Part shown: positions 9,100 to 16,650 of the stretch, piece after piece | Layout of the letters: each line of letters starts with the position of its first letter | Numbering within the stretch: the stretch's first letter is position 1 | From: Streptomyces sp. NRRL B-24484 | GTDB taxonomy: Bacteria > Actinomycetota > Actinomycetes > Streptomycetales > Streptomycetaceae | Length of the DNA: 64,000 nucleotides | Direction: 5' to 3' | NCBI RefSeq assembly: GCF_000717715.1 | Contig: NZ_JOAI01000026.1 | Location: forward strand, 1-64,000 | The notes under the pieces: model-generated | Databases searched by the model: none | What the model saw: the letters and a program-made list of their open reading frames with translations, nothing else | What the model was told of the DNA's origin: nothing | Translations under genes and position numbers: made by a program

Positions 9100-9991
9100 A
9101 GGTGTAACTCGCGTCGTACGACAGCATGTTGCCGCTCGCGGCCGGGAGGCCGAGTCGGTGGGACAGCAGCCCGGTCAGCGGGCCGCAGCCCTCCGGCGCG
9201 GGGGCGGCGAAGGTGTCGTCGTACGCGGAGAAGTGGATCAGCGGCGGGTTCCTGGAGACCCACTCCGAGGAACCCGCCCGCTTGAAGTGCAGGCCCACCG
9301 GCGTGCTCCGACCGACCTCGCAGCCGCCCGGCGGCAGCAGCGGGCCGGAGAGCCGGAAGCGCATCTCCATGCTGCCGGTGTAGAAGTCCGAGGCACCGCC
9401 GTACTCCGCCTCCAGCGACAGCCCGAGAACGGGGCTGCGGTCGCCGGCCGGGGTCCCGGTGAGGCCGCCGGGCACCGCGACCGGGTCGCCGCCGTGCCAC
9501 GCACCCCAGACCTGCCCGGGCGTCCCGTCCGCGAGCGGGCCCTCGGCGTGCACCATCATGATCGGCCGCAGCACCGGGAGGTCGGCGGCGCCCAGCCGCA
9601 GCCGCGGGGCGGCCAGGTGCACCTCGCACCGCCAGCGTGCCGGGTCGACGCCCTGCGGGAGCTCCGGGCAGTCGGCGTAGCCGGCCTCCAGCGCAGCCAG
9701 CTCGGCCTCCGGGGTCGGGGCGGCTGCGGAGTCTGTCACGGAACCGGCGGCAGGGGTGCCGGCGGCGGGGGTGCCCGCCGGGGCCGCCGGGCGGGCACCG
9801 GCGGCGTGGGCCGCGGTGGGGGCGGCGAGGGCGAGACCGGTGGCCGCGGCGGCGGCCAGCGCCGCGATGCCGGCCCGGTGGGTCCTGCGGGGGCGGGTGC
9901 CGCCCGGGCGCGCGCCGCCGATCGCGGTGCGGCGCGGTCCGTCTGCGGTCGGTGCGGTGTCGGCGTGCTGCCCGGTGGTGTCGGTTTCCAT
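9074..9991 (-). CDS. Secreted protein of unknown function
   Basis: 305 aa with a Tat- or Sec-like N-terminus: an arginine-rich stretch (RRTHRAGIAALAAAAATGLALAAPTAAHA) followed by a likely cleavage site after AHA near residue 64 and an Ala/Pro linker. The mature part has eight cysteines or fewer in pairs (YADCPELP, WRCEVHL, GGCEVGR, EGCGPL), typical of extracellular disulfide-bonded proteins, and no enzymatic motif I know. The ATG at 9991 was chosen because it gives the signal peptide; the much longer open frame reaching 11.5 kb runs antisense through the CDF gene and is a composition artefact. Confidence 0.7.
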   Translation of the reverse strand: METDTTGQHADTAPTADGPRRTAIGGARPGGTRPRRTHRAGIAALAAAAATGLALAAPTAAHAAGARPAAPAGTPAAGTPAAGSVTDSAAAPTPEAELAALEAGYADCPELPQGVDPARWRCEVHLAAPRLRLGAADLPVLRPIMMVHAEGPLADGTPGQVWGAWHGGDPVAVPGGLTGTPAGDRSPVLGLSLEAEYGGASDFYTGSMEMRFRLSGPLLPPGGCEVGRSTPVGLHFKRAGSSEWVSRNPPLIHFSAYDDTFAAPAPEGCGPLTGLLSHRLGLPAASGNMLSYDASYTFRTYDRLR

Positions 9992-10164
9992 GACGGACAG
10001 CCTGCTGCCCGGGCGCGCCCGGCCGACATCGGTGAGAGCCCGGACCGCGCCTGGACGGCACCCTGACTTCGCGTCAGGGACGACCCCGGTCGCTGTCGGG
10101 CCACTCCGCGGCCCGGCTGCCGTTCGGACGCGGCCGGCGGGAGCAGGGCCGCCCGGCAGAACCG

Positions 10165-11424
10165 TCAGGGCACCGCCGCCGGGACGGGTGCGGGCCCGGT
10201 GGGCTCCCCGGGCTCCACTGGCTCTGCGGTGTCGATGTGGACGGTCGCCGCGACCAGACGCGGCACGGCCTGCTTCAGCGCCCGTTCGGCGGCCTCCGCG
10301 ACCCGGTGGCCCTCCGCGACTGTGAGCGAGCCGTCGACGGCCACCTCGGCCTCGGCACGCAGCGCGTGGCCGACCCAGCGCATCCGCAGGGCACCCACCC
10401 CGCGCACGCCGTCCACCTCGCGCAGCCGGCGCTCGGCGGCGTCCACCAGCGCGGGCTCGACGCCGTCCATCAGCCGACGGCCGACCTCCCGCACCGAACT
10501 GCGCAGCACCACCAGTATCGCGGCGGTGATCACCAGGCCGACCAGCGGATCGGCGACCCGCCAGCCCAGCGCCGAACCGCCCGCCCCGAGCAGGACGGCC
10601 AGCGAGGCCAGCCCGTCGGCACGCGCGTGGACGCCGTCCGCGACCAGCGCGGCCGAACCGATCCGGCGGCCGGTGCGGATGCGGTAACGTGCCACCCACT
10701 CGTTGCCCAGGCAGCCCACCACCGCAGCAGCCGCCACCGCCCAGACGTGGCCCACCTGTTGCGGGTGGAGGAGCCGGTCGACGGCGGTCGCGGCGGCCAG
10801 CACGGCGGACACCGCGACGGTGGCCACCACGGCCACCCCTGCGAGGTCCTCCGCCCGTCCGTAGCCGTACGTGAAGCTGCGGTCGGCCGCGCGGCGGCCG
10901 AGCAGGAAGGCGATGGCGAGCGGGACGGCGGTGAGCGCGTCGGCCACGTTGTGCACGGTGTCGCCGAGGAGCGCGACCGAGTCCGAGAGCAGCACCACAC
11001 CAGCCTGCAGGACGGCGGTGAGGACGAGGACGAGGAGCGAGATCCACAGGGTCCGCAGCCCGTCGGCGGAGGTCTCCATGGCCTCGTCGACCTTGTCGGA
11101 GGCGTGGTGGGAGTGCGGACGGAGCAGGTGGCCGAGTCGGGCGGGGGCGCCGCGGCCGTGGGTGTGGTGACGGTGCGCACCGCACTGACGCTTGTCTTGG
11201 TGGTGCACGTGATGGTGCACGTGGTGGTGCACGTCGCGACGGCGCTCGTGCTCGTCGTGTGCTTCGTGGCCGTCGTGTGCTTCGTGGTCGTCGAGCGGGG
11301 ACTCGTGGGGGCGGACGTGGTGGGCGTGGTGGGTCTCGTCGGCGCGAGGCGCGCAATGGACGTCGCGGGCGTGCGGGTCCCGTGGGGGGTGCGGGTGAGC
11401 GGATGGATGCGCCGGATCCGTCAT
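10165..11424 (-). CDS. Cation diffusion facilitator (Zn/Co/Cd exporter) with His-rich tail
   Basis: Proton-coupled efflux pump for divalent metals, 419 aa, six predicted membrane helices. The two metal-site motifs are HNVAD in helix 2 and HARAD in helix 5, the H-x3-D / D-x3-D signature. The C-terminal cytoplasmic domain (RRLMDGVEPALVDAAERRLREVDGVRGV) is the ferredoxin-like CDF dimer domain. The N-terminal ~110 residues are exceptional, with about 30 histidines including VHHHVHHHVHH, which probably bind metal in the cytoplasm. ATG at 11424 is preferred over a GTG nine bases upstream; the choice does not matter for function. A perfect inverted repeat lies about 60 bases upstream. Confidence 0.9.
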   Translation of the reverse strand: MTDPAHPSAHPHPPRDPHARDVHCAPRADETHHAHHVRPHESPLDDHEAHDGHEAHDEHERRRDVHHHVHHHVHHQDKRQCGAHRHHTHGRGAPARLGHLLRPHSHHASDKVDEAMETSADGLRTLWISLLVLVLTAVLQAGVVLLSDSVALLGDTVHNVADALTAVPLAIAFLLGRRAADRSFTYGYGRAEDLAGVAVVATVAVSAVLAAATAVDRLLHPQQVGHVWAVAAAAVVGCLGNEWVARYRIRTGRRIGSAALVADGVHARADGLASLAVLLGAGGSALGWRVADPLVGLVITAAILVVLRSSVREVGRRLMDGVEPALVDAAERRLREVDGVRGVGALRMRWVGHALRAEAEVAVDGSLTVAEGHRVAEAAERALKQAVPRLVAATVHIDTAEPVEPGEPTGPAPVPAAVP

Positions 11425-11482
11425 GCGCCCCACGGTCGCACATCGACACCGCGTCAGCCACTACCGTCCTACCCTCCGTGAC

Positions 11483-11505
11483 CAGGTGCGATACCCTCGC
11501 ACCTG
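11483..11505. promoter_or_regulatory. Perfect inverted repeat upstream of the CDF gene
   Basis: CAGGTGCGA (11483-11491), TACCC, TCGCACCTG (11497-11505): a perfect 9-9 inverted repeat with a five-base spacer, about 60 bases upstream of the CDF start and 160 bases upstream of the divergent sigma-like gene. The size and symmetry fit a dimeric repressor operator. A metal-responsive regulator is a guess from the neighbouring gene. Confidence 0.5.
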
Positions 11506-11664
11506 CCGGAGGCCCCGGCCGGGTGACTGATTGACCGTCACATCGCCGCGCGCCCAGGCGGGTTCCCGCGCACATCGGCGGGACTTGTCACCCAAAGCAG
11601 CCGCACGAGGGCCTAGAGTGAGCACCGGGCTACCCTTCCGACGCAACCAGATCGAGAGGCTGAT

Positions 11665-12120
11665 GTGACTGATCGTCATGTCCCTGCCACAGCATCGATC
11701 AGCCCCGCGGCCGACGCCGGTCTGGCAGCCATGCCCCTGGAATTCACGGCGTTCTGCGAACTGCACCGCCCCCGGTACCTGAGTTACGCCCGGGTCTGGT
11801 TCCACGATCCGTCCGCGGCCGGCCGGGTGGTCGACCACGCGTTCCGCACGCTCGCCCAGGTGTGGCCCGAGGTCCTGGGCAGCTCCAATCCGACCGCCAT
11901 CGCCTGGCAGATCCTGCGGAGCACCGTCGCCGAGTGCGAGCGTCCGAACAGCGAGCCGCTCGCCGAGCACCGCCCCGCGCCGGCCGACGAGGACCTCGCG
12001 ATCCTGCACTACGTGGTGGGCCTGGCCGCGCCCGAGATCGCCGACGTGGTGGGTGCGGAGACCGCCAGTGTCGCCGGGCAGCTCCGGCACGCGCTGCGCC
12101 GGATGCCCCAGGAGTGGTGA
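11665..12120 (+). CDS. Degenerate ECF-like sigma factor
   Basis: 151 aa. Residues about 25-90 (FTAFCELHRPRYLSYARVWFHDPSAAGRVVDHAFRTLAQVWPE) resemble sigma region 2, and about 110-148 (LAILHYVVGLAAPEIADVVGAETASVAGQLRHALRRM) resemble the region 4 helix-turn-helix. The polymerase-binding and -10 contacting motifs are weak, so it may be a sigma-like DNA-binding protein rather than a working sigma factor. It starts with GTG (11665), with GAGAGGCTG upstream as ribosome-binding site. No anti-sigma gene is adjacent. Confidence 0.7.
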   Translation: MTDRHVPATASISPAADAGLAAMPLEFTAFCELHRPRYLSYARVWFHDPSAAGRVVDHAFRTLAQVWPEVLGSSNPTAIAWQILRSTVAECERPNSEPLAEHRPAPADEDLAILHYVVGLAAPEIADVVGAETASVAGQLRHALRRMPQEW

Positions 12121-12235
12121 CCGGCCGCGTTCCGGCCGCGTTCGCGTCCGGTGATCCGAATCACCGCACGCCCTGCTGACGGACGGCGCCGCACGGGCGA
12201 ATGATGATCTCCAGTCGACCGGACGGAGAACCCAC

Positions 12236-13318
12236 GTGTCCATCGAGCACACCGTCGCCGTGTTCGAACAGCAGGCCACCGCCTGCGCCGAACTCGGCTC
12301 CCCGCTGTACGCCGCCCTGCTGCACCGCGCTGCGGTCGACGTCCGCGACGGCGGACCCTGCGCGGCCGCCGTCGCCGGCCACGAGGACGACGCCGGGCCG
12401 CAGGCCGTGGCACTGCGGCTGCTCGGCGGCGTGCACGCCCTGGTCCTCACCGGACGGGCCCCGGACCTCGCCGCCCACTACCCGAGCGCCGGCGGCAGCA
12501 CCGACCCGGCGCGGCCCGAGGCCGCCTGGCCCGCCTTCCGACAGGCCGTGGCCGACAACCTGCCGTGGGTCCGGGACTGGCTGACCCGGCCGCCGCAGAC
12601 CAACGAGGTCGGCCGCTCGAACCTGCTGATCGCCGGCCTGCTGCACACCCTGGGCGAACGGCGCCTGCCGATCCGGCTGCTCGAACTCGGCTCCAGTGCC
12701 GGCCTCAACCAGCTGGCCGACCGCTTCCACTGCTCCTCCCCCGGCTACTCCTGCGGGCCCGCCGACTCGCCCGTGCAGCTGCCCGACGCCTGGCGCGGCG
12801 CGCCGCCCTCCTGGCTGCCCGCCCGGGCCGAGCCGCTCGCCTTCGTGGAGCGCCGCGGTTGCGACCTCACCCCGATCGACCCGCGGTCGGCGGAGGGCTC
12901 GCTCGCCCTGCGCGCGTACGTGTGGCCCGACCAGCCGGCCCGGACGGCCCGTCTGGAGGGGGCGCTCCGGCTGGCCGCGGAGCTGCCCACCCGGGTCGAG
13001 GCCGCCGGCGCCGCCGACTTCCTGGCCGACGCCGAGGTGGCCGAGGGGACGCTCACCGTGGTCTGGCACTCGGTCATGCGCCAGTACGTCCCCGCGGAGG
13101 AATGGGCGCGGGTGGAGACGGAGTTGGCCCGGCTGGCCGCATCCTCATCGTCCACCGCGTCCTTCGTGCACATCGCCTTCGAGCCCCGGCGGATCGGCGA
13201 CCGGCACCGGTTCGTGCTCGCCGTCCGGAGCGGCGACGGCCCGGTGGAACTGCTCGCCGAGGCCGCCCCGCACGGGCTGCCCGCCTGGCCCGCGGAGCCG
13301 GGCTGGACGACGGCCTGA
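12236..13318 (+). CDS. DUF2332 family protein
   Basis: 360-residue protein of the DUF2332 family, uncharacterised but widespread in actinobacteria. Visible family features are the N-terminal FEQQATACAELGSPLYAALL, the central LLELGSSAGLNQLADRF (a glycine-rich, methyltransferase-like motif I) and LTVVWHSVMRQYVPAEEWARVE. The resemblance to an SAM-binding loop is suggestive only. GTG start at 12236 with GGAG ten bases upstream. It stands alone between the sigma-like gene and the convergent DinB gene. Confidence 0.85.
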   Translation: MSIEHTVAVFEQQATACAELGSPLYAALLHRAAVDVRDGGPCAAAVAGHEDDAGPQAVALRLLGGVHALVLTGRAPDLAAHYPSAGGSTDPARPEAAWPAFRQAVADNLPWVRDWLTRPPQTNEVGRSNLLIAGLLHTLGERRLPIRLLELGSSAGLNQLADRFHCSSPGYSCGPADSPVQLPDAWRGAPPSWLPARAEPLAFVERRGCDLTPIDPRSAEGSLALRAYVWPDQPARTARLEGALRLAAELPTRVEAAGAADFLADAEVAEGTLTVVWHSVMRQYVPAEEWARVETELARLAASSSSTASFVHIAFEPRRIGDRHRFVLAVRSGDGPVELLAEAAPHGLPAWPAEPGWTTA

Positions 13319-13442
13319 GGACCGGCAGTCTCCGGACGCCGCCGGGGCGGCCGGTCGCCCCGTTGCCCCGGCCTCGCGGGCCTCGCCGGCCGGCGGGGCA
13401 GCGAGGCAGCGGGGACGGGGCGGCAGCGGGACGGACGCAGGG

Positions 13443-13973
13443 TCAGAGGCGGATGCCGGTGACGTCGTACAGGTGGTGCACGGGGTCGTGGATCAGGTAC
13501 TGCGCGAAGGTCTCGACGGTGAACCGCGCTCCGTCGCTCCGCAGGCCGGTGCGCTGCCACTGCTCACCGGACACGCCGGCGAAGGACTGCGCCAGCTGCT
13601 CGGCTGCAGCGGCCAGGTCGACGCTCACGGTGGCCGGGTCCTGCTCGTTGTAGCGCTCGGCGACCGCGGTCTCGTCCTGGTCCCAGTTGGCGAAGGGCGG
13701 GGCGTCCTCGGTGAGCATCAGCACCAGCCGCTGGTCGAAGAGGCGGAAGACGTCCCGGACGTGGCAGGCGTACTCCAGCGTGGACCAGACCTCGGGCCGC
13801 GGGCGGCGCCGCAGCTCGGCGGGGTCGGCCGCCAGCAGTCGCTGCCACTCGGCGGCGTTGGCGCGCACCATGGCCGGCACGTCCTCGCGGGCCACGGCCG
13901 GTGTGTCCAGTCCGCAGTCGTCGCAGAAGCGGTCGAGGACCCAGGTCCAGTCCTTGGTGTCAGGAGTGATCAT
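13443..13973 (-). CDS. DinB-family protein
   Basis: 176-residue four-helix-bundle protein of the DinB/YfiT superfamily, whose members bind a metal and often act as thiol-dependent (mycothiol/bacillithiol) transferases. The three expected metal-ligand histidines can be placed in YACHVRDVFR and DPVHHLYDVTGI. The segment RPEVWSTLEYACHVRDVFRLFDQRL is the most typical part. ATG at 13973 is preceded by AGGAGT-like sequence on the other side only, so the start is less certain. The substrate is unknown. Confidence 0.75.
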   Translation of the reverse strand: MITPDTKDWTWVLDRFCDDCGLDTPAVAREDVPAMVRANAAEWQRLLAADPAELRRRPRPEVWSTLEYACHVRDVFRLFDQRLVLMLTEDAPPFANWDQDETAVAERYNEQDPATVSVDLAAAAEQLAQSFAGVSGEQWQRTGLRSDGARFTVETFAQYLIHDPVHHLYDVTGIRL

Positions 13974-14762
13974 GCACCCAGGATGCCGCCGGCCGGTCCC
14001 GCCCCACCAGTGGCGGGAACGCCAGTGACCGCCAAGATGCTGCCACCTGCCGGCCCCAGGTGTCGCGGTGGGTCGGATCTCGGACCGGGGCCCGGGCAGG
14101 TGTACGGGGCAGGGTTCGTCGCAGGTCGCTCCGTCGCAGGTCGCTCCGTCGCAGGTCGCTCCGTCGCAGGTCGCTCCGTCGCAGGTCGCTCCGTGGCGGG
14201 TCGCTCCGTGGCGGGTGTGGTGGCTCGGCCCGGAGGGTCGGCATCCGGGACGTACGGGGGCGCACTCCGTCCGGGGTGGGTGGGCGGCAGGGCCCGCGCG
14301 GTCGCCGGGGAGGTCGGCACCCGGGCGCGGCCACGGCAGCCATCGGGCCCGACCGCTCGGCCCGAAGCAGGTGGTGAGCCGGCGTCGGAGAGCACGGCAG
14401 CCCACCCACGGCCGCGCGGCCGAGACGGCACGGAGGATGTGGGAGACGCACGGGAGGCGAGGGACGCGGGGCATCACGAGGTGCTCGTTCATGGCCCCAT
14501 GGCAGCACGATCCGAACCGCCCGGACGGAACCAGCCCTCGGCCTGTGGACAACTCCGCTGTTCCCGAGATCCTTCATTCCTTCGGGTGATCCCACTCCTC
14601 CTCGGGGCCGGTCGGACACCCGCCGGGTCACGGACTGCGGCGGGCACGAGCGGAAGGCCGCGGGTGAGAACGTCCGGCAGAGGCACCGGGCGGGGACACC
14701 ACGCCGGGACAGCGCGATAAATGCGTTGCGTCCGGTCGCGGGCGTTCGCCGAGAATGACCGG
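13974..14762. other. 789-base region without a convincing gene
   Basis: Between the DinB gene and the first GNAT gene I find no ORF with a start signal and natural-looking composition. The region contains the 15-bp tandem array (14119-14216) and several long open frames on both strands that are explained by high GC. ATAAAT near 14718-14723 could be part of the promoter of the GNAT pair. Confidence 0.6.
14119..14216 (+). repeat. 15-bp tandem repeat (minisatellite)
   Basis: Five identical copies of TCGCAGGTCGCTCCG (14119-14133, 14134-14148, 14149-14163, 14164-14178, 14179-14193) are followed by a variant copy TGGCGGGTCGCTCCG (14194-14208) and a partial one to 14216. The 15-base unit keeps any reading frame through it open (ATERP in one minus-strand frame), which creates spurious ORFs. 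Confidence 0.95.
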
Positions 14763-15254
14763 GTGAACGTCGCTGCCCCCGAGACCTGGTCCATCGATCC
14801 CGCGCCGGTCGGCGATCCCGACTGCCGGGCGATGCTGCACGCGTACCTCGACGAACTGATCAGCCGCTACTACGGCAGGCCGGCCGAGAAGGCGGAGATC
14901 GCCCACGAGGCGGGCGACGGCACCGACCTGCACGGCGACTGCGGGGTCTTCCTGCTCGCCAGGGCCGACCGGACACCGGTGGCCTGCGCCGGAATCCGCT
15001 GGCTCTCGGCGGACACCGGCGAGCTGACCAGGGTGTTCGTCACCCGATCCGCCCGCCGGGGCGGCGCCGGGCGACGCCTGATCGCCGCCGCGGAGGACGT
15101 CGCACGGGCCCGCGGGGTGACCCGGATGGTGCTCAACACCCGCCGCGACCTGACCGAGGCGATCGCGCTGTACACCCGACTCGGATACCGCCCGACCGAC
15201 CCGTACGGCGACGACCCGTACGCCGAGATCTGGCTCTCGAAGGAACTGGCATGA
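14763..15254 (+). CDS. GNAT family N-acetyltransferase
   Basis: Acetyl-CoA-dependent acyltransferase, 163 aa from the GTG at 14763 (an in-frame ATG at 14721 is the alternative). The CoA-binding motif A is RVFVTRSARRGGAGRRLIAAAEDVARARG, with the R/Q-x2-G-x-G/A loop RRGGAGR. Motif B is EAIALYTRLGYRPTDPYG. The substrate is not evident. Its last codon overlaps the ATG of the next GNAT gene (ATGA), so the two are translationally coupled. Confidence 0.9.
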   Translation: MNVAAPETWSIDPAPVGDPDCRAMLHAYLDELISRYYGRPAEKAEIAHEAGDGTDLHGDCGVFLLARADRTPVACAGIRWLSADTGELTRVFVTRSARRGGAGRRLIAAAEDVARARGVTRMVLNTRRDLTEAIALYTRLGYRPTDPYGDDPYAEIWLSKELA

Positions 15255-15799
15255 CCGAGCACGAGCACGACACCACGACGGCCGAGCCCGCACCGGCCGC
15301 CCCTGTGGGCCTGACCGTCCGCGAGGCGACCCCGGACGACTGGCCCGCGATCTGGCCGTTCCTGCGGGACATCGTCGCGGCGGGCGACACCTTCACCTGG
15401 CCGCGGGACATCTCCGAGGCCGACGCCCGGGACATGTGGCTCAAGCGGCCTCCGGGCCGGACGGTGGTCGCTGTCGATGCCGACGGCACCGTCCTCGGCA
15501 CCGCGGAGACCCACCCCAACCAGGCCGGACCGGGCTCGCACATCGCCAACGCGGGGTTCATGGTCGACCCCCGCCACGCGGGCCGCGGCGTGGGCCGCGC
15601 GCTCGCCGAGCACGTCATCGCCCAGGCCCGCGCCGACGGCTACCGGGCCGTCCAGTACAACGCCGTGGTCGCGACCAACCACCGGGCCGTCGCGCTGTGG
15701 AAGTCCCTGGGCTTCGAGACCGTCGGCACCGTCCCCGAGGGCTTCCGGCACGCCGAACTCGGCTACGTCGACCTGCTGGTGATGTACCGGAAGCTCTGA
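15251..15799 (+). CDS. GNAT family N-acetyltransferase
   Basis: 182 aa, second member of a two-gene operon, overlapping its partner by four bases. The motif A region is GFMVDPRHAGRGVGRALAEHVIAQARADGYRAVQYNAVV, with the R-G-x-G-x-A pyrophosphate loop, and AVALWKSLGFETVGTVPEGF is motif B. The order and the C-terminal GYVDLLVMYRKL resemble L-amino-acid/phosphinothricin-type acetyltransferases, but the substrate is not predictable. It converges with the HIT gene 50 bases away. Confidence 0.9.
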   Translation: MTEHEHDTTTAEPAPAAPVGLTVREATPDDWPAIWPFLRDIVAAGDTFTWPRDISEADARDMWLKRPPGRTVVAVDADGTVLGTAETHPNQAGPGSHIANAGFMVDPRHAGRGVGRALAEHVIAQARADGYRAVQYNAVVATNHRAVALWKSLGFETVGTVPEGFRHAELGYVDLLVMYRKL

Positions 15800-15848
15800 C
15801 CTGCAGCCGACGGCCGACGGCCGGTCGGTGGGCGCTCGGCCGCCGGGG

Positions 15849-16295
15849 TCAGCCGCCCGCCAGCGCCGCCCGGAGCCGGTGGGCCAGCCGGTCCATCTCG
15901 GCCGGCCCGACCGCGGCGGCTGCGTCCTTGCCGAGCAGGCCGAACACCCGCGGCCCGCGCAGTTCCGCGGGCTGGCCCGGGCTGCGCGGCACGATGTGGA
16001 AGTGCACGTGGGCGAAGCCCTCCGCCTCGGCGAACTGCGCCACGTACGTCTTCGCGCACCCCGTCACCTCGGCGAGCGCCCTGGAGAGCCGGACCTGCCA
16101 GTGGCCGAGGCCCGCGGCCTCCTCGTCGGTCAGCTCGGCGATCGCCGTCACGTGCCGCCGGGGCAGCAGCACGAGCCACCCCGGCAGCGCGGAGCCGAAG
16201 GCGTGGGCCACCCGCCAGTGCTCGTCCCCGCCGATCAGCTCGCGCGGAGGCAGGCCTTCCGGGTCGCCGGTGCGAACACATGTGTAACAATTCAC
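15849..16295 (-). CDS. HIT family protein
   Basis: Histidine-triad nucleotide hydrolase/transferase, 148 aa. The catalytic HVHFHIVPR lies at His96-His98-His100. The N-terminal CYTC-type cysteines (VNCYTCVRTGDPEGL) resemble the zinc-binding start of the Fhit-like HIT group. I choose the GTG at 16295 because TAGGTT lies seven bases upstream and the N-terminus then matches HIT proteins; the extension to 16388 overlaps the neighbouring small gene. It is probably leaderless. Confidence 0.85.
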   Translation of the reverse strand: MNCYTCVRTGDPEGLPPRELIGGDEHWRVAHAFGSALPGWLVLLPRRHVTAIAELTDEEAAGLGHWQVRLSRALAEVTGCAKTYVAQFAEAEGFAHVHFHIVPRSPGQPAELRGPRVFGLLGKDAAAAVGPAEMDRLAHRLRAALAGG

Positions 16296-16356
16296 GGCCG
16301 CAAACCTAGCGCGGCGGCAGCCGTCCGTAATCAACGATTGTGGAAACCGGGACGGT

Positions 16357-16560
16357 TCAGCTGGTGGTGTCGTCGTCCTGAACCGCACAGATCGCGTCGA
16401 CCGCGGCCTGCCCCAGCCCCGGGAACACCGACGAAAGCATCGCCTCGCAGACCGCCGCCTCCTCCGGCGTCTTGGGCCCGTCCGCGAAGGCCGGCGCCGG
16501 GGCGGCGAAGACGGTGACGGCGGCGGACATGGCGAGGACGGCGCAGAGCTTCTTCAACAT
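16357..16560 (-). CDS. Small secreted protein beside type VII cassette 1
   Basis: 67 aa with a clear Sec signal peptide (MLKKLCAVLAMSAAVTVFAAPAPAFA, cleavage likely after residue 26) leaving a 41-residue acidic mature peptide with two cysteines (AVCEAML and AICAVQ) that could form one disulfide. I know no family for it. It lies 90 bases after the mycosin gene on the same strand, and its ribosome-binding site (GAAGGG) is inside the 3' arm of a 54-base hairpin that ends two bases before the ATG. Confidence 0.7.
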   Translation of the reverse strand: MLKKLCAVLAMSAAVTVFAAPAPAFADGPKTPEEAAVCEAMLSSVFPGLGQAAVDAICAVQDDDTTS

Positions 16561-16562
16561 GT

Positions 16563-16616
16563 GACGGCCCTTCAGGTGCTGGGGACAAGTAGTCCACCAG
16601 TACCCGAAGGGCCGTC
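16563..16616 (-). promoter_or_regulatory. Long hairpin burying the start region of the small secreted gene
   Basis: GACGGCCCTTC (16563-16573) pairs perfectly with GAAGGGCCGTC (16606-16616), and the interior (GGTGCTGG..GGAC / GTCC..CCAGTACC) can extend the stem. On the minus strand the 3' arm contains GAAGGG directly before the ATG at 16560. It could act as a mycosin terminator, as a translation switch, or both. Confidence 0.65.
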
Positions 16617-16650
16617 GCTGTTTTCGAACGTTCCGCCGTTCGTAGGCGTG

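Noticed and set aside
9074..11575. A merged 833-codon open frame covering the secreted protein and the CDF gene on one strand
   Set aside because: Only the last 305 codons have a signal peptide and plausible composition; the rest is antisense to the CDF gene.
14119..14216. CRISPR array
   Set aside because: Units are 15 bases with no spacers; it is a simple tandem repeat.
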